From Streptomyces sp. NBC_00341 (GTDB lineage Bacteria > Actinomycetota > Actinomycetes > Streptomycetales > Streptomycetaceae): a stretch of 64,000 nucleotides of DNA. Shown here piece by piece: positions 60,391-64,000 of the stretch. The stretch is from contig NZ_CP108002.1 of the NCBI RefSeq assembly GCF_041435055.1, positions 4,526,001-4,590,000 of the forward strand, given 5' to 3'. Below the pieces are notes generated by a model. The model was not told the origin of the DNA, did not search any database, and worked only from the letters and a program-made list of their open reading frames with translations. The first letter of the stretch is position 1. The number at the start of each line of letters is the position of its first letter. Position numbers and translations under genes: made by a program.

Positions 60391-60494
60391 ACGAGCCGGA
60401 TGGAGGGGTCCCGGAGGCCGGCACGACGGTCGCGGAGCGCGAACGCGAGGGGGCCGGCCGAGGGGCCCCCTCCCTGCGGCGGGTGTGGGCCCGT

Positions 60495-61127
60495 TCAGTC
60501 CTTCCGGCGGGTGGGGACGGCGTCCTCGCCGAAGGACGCGGTGAGCGCCTGCGCGATCAGGTCGGGCAGCCTGGTGCGTCCGTCGTCCTCGACCCAGCGG
60601 GTCAGCGCCGTGTACATCGCGGCCATGCAGGCGCTGGTCGCCGCCTGGGCGCGGAACGCGGCGTCGGGGTCGGTCGCGGTCTCCCCGAGGGCCTCGACGA
60701 TGGCCTGTTGCAGCGCGTACTGGCTGTCCAGGTGCCGGGCCCGGAGCGCGGGCGTCGCGACCATGAGCCGGAGGCAGTCCAGCAGGAACGCTTCGTTCAT
60801 CGCCTGTTCGTCCGCGTTGTCGCCGGTCGAGGCCGCGGCCGCGTCGATGAGCGCGCCGCCGACGCGGCGTACCAGGGGTTGCGTCGCGGACGACGCGGCA
60901 ACGTGCTCGGCGATGAGCTGAGCGGGCTGGTCGATGAGGACGAGGTCCTCCTTGGTGGGGAAGTGCCGGTACACGGTCATGGCCGAGACGCCGACGGCCT
61001 CGGCCACGTCGGCCACCGTCACCGCGTCGTAGCCGCGGTCGGTGAACAGCCGCACGGCATGCGCCTGGATCAGGTGCCGCGTCTCGGAGCGCCGTCGTTC
61101 CCGCAGGGTTGGTTGCCGCTCACTCAT
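60495..61127 (-). CDS. TetR-family repressor
   Basis: A 210-residue regulator. N-terminal HTH about 15-60 (IQAHAVRLFTDRGYDAVTVA, VAEAVGVSAMTVYRHFPTKE). Helical ligand-binding domain after. Divergent from the SDR gene with a perfect operator in the shared 52-base intergenic region, suggesting it represses the SDR and itself. Confidence 0.9.
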   Translation of the reverse strand: MSERQPTLRERRRSETRHLIQAHAVRLFTDRGYDAVTVADVAEAVGVSAMTVYRHFPTKEDLVLIDQPAQLIAEHVAASSATQPLVRRVGGALIDAAAASTGDNADEQAMNEAFLLDCLRLMVATPALRARHLDSQYALQQAIVEALGETATDPDAAFRAQAATSACMAAMYTALTRWVEDDGRTRLPDLIAQALTASFGEDAVPTRRKD

Positions 61128-61146
61128 GTGCTAGACACTACCATCG

Positions 61147-61161
61147 TGTTAGTGACTAACA
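61147..61161. promoter_or_regulatory. TetR operator between divergent TetR and SDR genes
   Basis: TGTTAGT-G-ACTAACA, a perfect 15-base palindrome. It lies 20 bases before the TetR start and 19 bases before the SDR start, so it covers both promoters. TAGACACTA (61133-61141) just upstream is a second partial copy. Confidence 0.8.
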
Positions 61162-61179
61162 TTTGGACGGGGTGAGGAC

Positions 61180-61944
61180 ATGGGCGATCTGATGGGCAGA
61201 ACGGCTCTGGTGACGGGCGCTTCGCGCGGCATCGGGCAGGCGATCGCGGCTCGGCTGGCGGCCGAAGGGGCCACGGTCATCGTGCACTTCGGCACGGACG
61301 GGAGCGGGGCCGCGGCGACGCTCGACGCGGTGGAACGCGCCGGTGGGACCGGATTCACGGTACGAGCCGAACTGGGCGTGGACGGCGACGTCGAGGCACT
61401 CTTCGCCGGCGTGGAGGCCGGCTTGGCGGGTCGGCCGCTCGACATCGTCGTCAACAACGCGGCGGCCGCACCGGCCGGTCCGCTCGGCGTGACGACCCGG
61501 GCGGAGTTCGACCACTTGTTCGCGGTGAACGTGCGGGCGCCGTATTTCATCATCGAGCGGGCGCTGCCGCTGTTGCGCGAGGGTGCCCGGATCATCTCGG
61601 TCTCGTCGGTGGCGACCCGGATGGCCAACCCGTCTCAGACATCGTTCGCCATGACGAAGGGCGCGATCGAGACGATGACCAAGACCCTCGCCGGTCAACT
61701 CGGCCCTCGGGGGATCACGGTGAACGCGGTCGCTCCCGGCGCAACCAGGACGGCGGCCAACGGAGCTTTCTTCGACGTGCCGGGCCTCCCCGAACAGATA
61801 GCCGGCATGACAGCACTCAACCGGCTGGGCACGGCCGACGACGTAGCCGACGTGGTCGCCTTCCTCGCCTCCGACGCCGCCCGCTGGGTCACCGGTCAGA
61901 TCGTCGACGCGAGCGGCGGCCTGTTCCTCGGTCCGCGCGTCTGA
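61180..61944 (+). CDS. Short-chain dehydrogenase/reductase lacking the catalytic tyrosine
   Basis: A 254-residue SDR. NAD(P)-binding TGASRGIG (12-19), NNAA motif (93-96), Ser143 and Lys160. The residue in the tyrosine position (13 after the Ser) is Phe156 (TSFAMTKG) instead of Tyr. C-terminal DASGGL end as in FabG-like enzymes. Either catalytically altered or using a different residue. Controlled by the divergent TetR. Cytosolic; substrate unknown. Confidence 0.9.
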   Translation: MGDLMGRTALVTGASRGIGQAIAARLAAEGATVIVHFGTDGSGAAATLDAVERAGGTGFTVRAELGVDGDVEALFAGVEAGLAGRPLDIVVNNAAAAPAGPLGVTTRAEFDHLFAVNVRAPYFIIERALPLLREGARIISVSSVATRMANPSQTSFAMTKGAIETMTKTLAGQLGPRGITVNAVAPGATRTAANGAFFDVPGLPEQIAGMTALNRLGTADDVADVVAFLASDAARWVTGQIVDASGGLFLGPRV

Positions 61945-62179
61945 CCCGGCGCTTCGCGTTCCCGCCCGACCCGTCCGGCGGCCCGCATCACCGCCGCCCC
62001 GGAGGACCTCGGTGAGAGGGGCACCCGCCGTCCGTACACGGAACCGGCTCGTGGACGAGGTGCTGCTGGACGAGTTCACCGGAGCTCGGCACGCCCCTGC
62101 CCCGACGTGGCCGGTGTGGGGGCGAGAAGATCCGCACAGCACAACGTCAGAGGCAACGACAGAGACGAGGAAGAAGCCC

Positions 62180-62458
62180 GTGAAGAGACAGGCCCCGCGC
62201 AGCGCTACGGCTTTGTACGCGACAGCCGCCACCTGCGCCGCCGTAGGAGCTCTGCTGTGGCTGCGCAGCCGGACCGGCGAGGGGCCCGGGGACTCCGGCC
62301 TCCTTTACCTGTCCTCGTCGGACGCCGACAGCTACAGCCCCTCGGCATGGCGGGTGTGGTCACCCGCCATGCCCGAGGAACGCCTTGGTCTCTATCTCCT
62401 CGCGGCCGCGCTGGTAATGGCTCTGGTCGCGCGCCTGGTCGCCGTCCGGCGCGAATGA
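62180..62458 (+). CDS. Small two-helix membrane protein
   Basis: 92 residues from GTG 62180, with GAGGAAG 8-12 bases upstream; a longer frame to 62012 has no site and poor bias. Basic N-terminus (VKRQAPRSATALYATAATCA), helix about 10-27, polar loop with Asp/Ser (SSSDADSYSPSAWR), helix about 65-84, and an Arg-rich end. Function unknown. Possibly an operon tail of the SDR gene (235-base gap). Confidence 0.65.
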   Translation: MKRQAPRSATALYATAATCAAVGALLWLRSRTGEGPGDSGLLYLSSSDADSYSPSAWRVWSPAMPEERLGLYLLAAALVMALVARLVAVRRE

Positions 62459-62483
62459 ACCGTGCCCGGTACGCCGCCGCGAG

Positions 62484-63683
62484 TCAGGCCTCGGCGTTGA
62501 CGGCCGAGGGGTCCGGGGTGTTCGTCCGTACGACTCGGCGGCGGCGGGTCGGCATGCCGAAGGTGGGGTTGGCGACGCCCCAGGCCGCGCCCTTGCAGAC
62601 CAGCTCCTTGTAGCGGGCGGCGAGCCGTCCGGTCAGGGCTGCCCGGACCGAGCGGTCGTCGGCGGTGACGTACTGGATCACGCCCTCCTTGCGGCCCAGC
62701 GAGATGCACTGGTTGAAGTAGCGGAGCGGTGAGTGCGGAGGCTTCGTACCCGTCAGGCGGGCCGCGATTCCGTCGGCGGCCTGCCAGGCCATGGGGACGC
62801 CCGAGGCGCAGGACATGCGCAGGGGCTTGTCGCCGGGGCCCATTGCCATCGCCGCGTCGCCCACGGCGTACACGTCCGGGTGGGAGACCGAGCGCATGGC
62901 TCCGTCGACCACGATCCGGCCGGTGGCGGTGACTTCGAGGGCGGTGGCCCGCGCGATCGGGTGGACGGCGAAGCCCGTGGTCCACACGGTGACCTCGGCC
63001 GGGATGGACGCGCCGTCGGCGGTGGTGACGTGGTCGGGCTCGACGCCCGTGACGGCGGTGTTCTCGTGCACCGTGATGCCGAGCCTGTCGGCCACGCGGC
63101 GCAGGTGCAGGCGGCCCTTGGGGGAGAGCCAGTCGCCCAGGGTGCCCCGGGCGGCGAGGGCGACGTCGAGGTCCGGGCGGGCCTCGGCGATCTCGGTCGC
63201 CGCCTCCAGTCCGGTGAGGCCGCCGCCGACGACGAGCACGGGCCGGCCGGGCTCCAGGCGGGCCAGGCGCTCGCGCAGCCGGAGTGCTCCGGGGCGGCCG
63301 GCGATCTCGTGGGCGTGCTCGGCGGTGCCGGGGACACCGTGGGGGTCCCAGCCGCTGCCGAGGGCGTACACGAGGGTGTCGTAGGCCAGTTCCTCCTGCG
63401 CGCCGGCCTCGTCCGTGACGGCTACCGTCCTGCGGTCGACGTCGATGCCGGTGACCTTCGCGAGCTTCGGCTCGACCCCGGTTCCCGCGAACATCTCGCT
63501 GAAGGGCCGGGGCCTGAGGTCCTGGCCGGTCGCCAGCTGGTGCATCCGGACCCGCTCGACGAAGTCGGGCTCGGCGTTGACGAGGGTGATGGCGACGTCT
63601 TCACGGCGCAGGCGCCTTGCGAGGCGCCCGGCAGCGGTGGCTCCGGCGTATCCGGCTCCGAGGACGATGATTCGGTGCTGCAT
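62484..63683 (-). CDS. NAD(P)/FAD-dependent oxidoreductase, NDH-2-like
   Basis: A 399-residue flavoprotein from ATG 63683 with AGGAGCAGGGAA 3-14 bases upstream. FAD-binding GxGxxG (VLGAGYAG) at the N-terminus, second dinucleotide site VLVVGGGLTGLEAA about 155-170, and VYAVGDAAMAMGPGDKPLRM (FAD ribityl Asp). No C-terminal membrane helix is obvious. Resembles type II NADH dehydrogenase or related quinone reductases; exact acceptor unknown. Upstream is a SigJ-like sigma gene in the same direction. Confidence 0.87.
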   Translation of the reverse strand: MQHRIIVLGAGYAGATAAGRLARRLRREDVAITLVNAEPDFVERVRMHQLATGQDLRPRPFSEMFAGTGVEPKLAKVTGIDVDRRTVAVTDEAGAQEELAYDTLVYALGSGWDPHGVPGTAEHAHEIAGRPGALRLRERLARLEPGRPVLVVGGGLTGLEAATEIAEARPDLDVALAARGTLGDWLSPKGRLHLRRVADRLGITVHENTAVTGVEPDHVTTADGASIPAEVTVWTTGFAVHPIARATALEVTATGRIVVDGAMRSVSHPDVYAVGDAAMAMGPGDKPLRMSCASGVPMAWQAADGIAARLTGTKPPHSPLRYFNQCISLGRKEGVIQYVTADDRSVRAALTGRLAARYKELVCKGAAWGVANPTFGMPTRRRRVVRTNTPDPSAVNAEA

Positions 63684-63775
63684 TTCCCTGCTCCTGTCTC
63701 GCGCGGGTTCGCCCCTTGAACCGGGCAGTCCGTCGTTTCCTGACAGGGGTGGGGTGTGAGCGGGGTCACATTGAG

Positions 63776-64000
63776 TTAGAAGGCGGTGAACAGGGGGTTC
63801 CCGTGGTCGCCGGTGGCCGCCCAGTGCCGAGTCGCGCGTTCGAGCTTGTCGGGGTTGACCTGGCTGAGGATCGCGGTGATGCCCTCTGTGGTGATCTCCA
63901 GGCACATGATCCCGATGATCCGGCCCTCGAAGACCACCACGACGGCGGGGGCGCCGTTGGCGGTCGTGACGTGGACGTCGGGCGAGCCGCCGACCAGGGC
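63776..64000 (-). CDS. SigJ-like ECF sigma factor, C-terminal end (partial)
   Basis: The last 74 residues before TAA. Segments VTTANGAPAVVVVFEGRIIG and CLEITTEGITAILSQVNPDK match the SnoaL-like C-terminal domain of SigJ-type (ECF41) sigma factors, which ends in NPDKL. The sigma regions lie beyond the window. The gene probably precedes and may control the oxidoreductase. Confidence 0.75.
   Translation of the reverse strand, partial: ALVGGSPDVHVTTANGAPAVVVVFEGRIIGIMCLEITTEGITAILSQVNPDKLERATRHWAATGDHGNPLFTAF

Overview
High-GC coding sequence, Streptomyces-type ribosome-binding sites, many overlapping GTGA/ATGA gene junctions and the gene repertoire (DtpA/Sco/PCuAC copper operon, chaplin-era developmental copper genes, KorSA/TraSA/RepSA/Int-type element, SpoIIE phosphatases) identify this as a Streptomyces chromosome, probably in the core region not far from oriC. 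The gene order serS - pheA - copper operon and a dense DnaA-box cluster fit the part of the S. coelicolor chromosome around SCO3956-SCO3970 as I remember it; I could not check this.

Region by region. 1-2700: end of one ABC system and a permease/ATPase/permease set closed by a strong terminator. 2950-4052: a phage-antirepressor-like DNA-binding protein with internal DnaA boxes, a structured gap and tRNA-Ser(GCU). 4151-7817: HAD phosphatase, serS, a 640-base gap carrying DnaA boxes, and pheA. 7877-13228: the copper trafficking operon ycnI-sco-PCuAC-copCD-dtpA, with a near-parS site inside dtpA. 13393-24514: a membrane protein, two anti-sigma-like ATPases, Xaa-Pro aminopeptidase, a GAF-SpoIIE phosphatase with a degenerate active site, a degenerate Prim-Pol-like protein, a SEC-C protein, a glycerophosphodiesterase and an HtrA-like protease.

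24593-42757 is an 18.2-kb actinomycete integrative and conjugative element (AICE, pSAM2-like) integrated into tRNA-Ser(UGA), bounded by 59-base identical att sites. It has a left accessory region (two GntR regulators and small proteins), an inserted, AT-richer three-gene operon on the minus strand, and the standard element backbone: Nudix (Pif-like), KorSA-like GntR regulator, SCO3933-type protein, FtsK/TraSA translocase, Spd proteins, RepSA HUH initiator, Xis and Int. An IS5 remnant and a PQQ-propeller lipoprotein lie between int and attR. The inserted operon encodes an AIPR protein with a PD-(D/E)xK-type nuclease motif, a soluble Ser/Thr kinase with a helical-repeat tail, and a HEPN protein with a zinc ribbon. 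I do not recognise this combination; it looks like an abortive-infection type defence cassette and is the main candidate for an undescribed system.

42758-64000: flank with signs of an older element (att-flank similarity, Prim-Pol gene), a small secreted Asn/Ser-rich protein, a five-gene operon matching the mycobacterial igr steroid side-chain operon (ChsE/ChsH/Ltp2), an ECF sigma factor with an unusual tandem-repeat N-terminus, an acyl-CoA ligase, a 1521-residue PAS/pseudokinase/receiver protein, a subtilisin-inhibitor-like protein, tRNA-Ser(GCU) and tRNA-Arg(ACG), a lipoprotein, a divergent TetR/SDR pair with a perfect operator, an NDH-2-like oxidoreductase and the end of a SigJ-like sigma factor.
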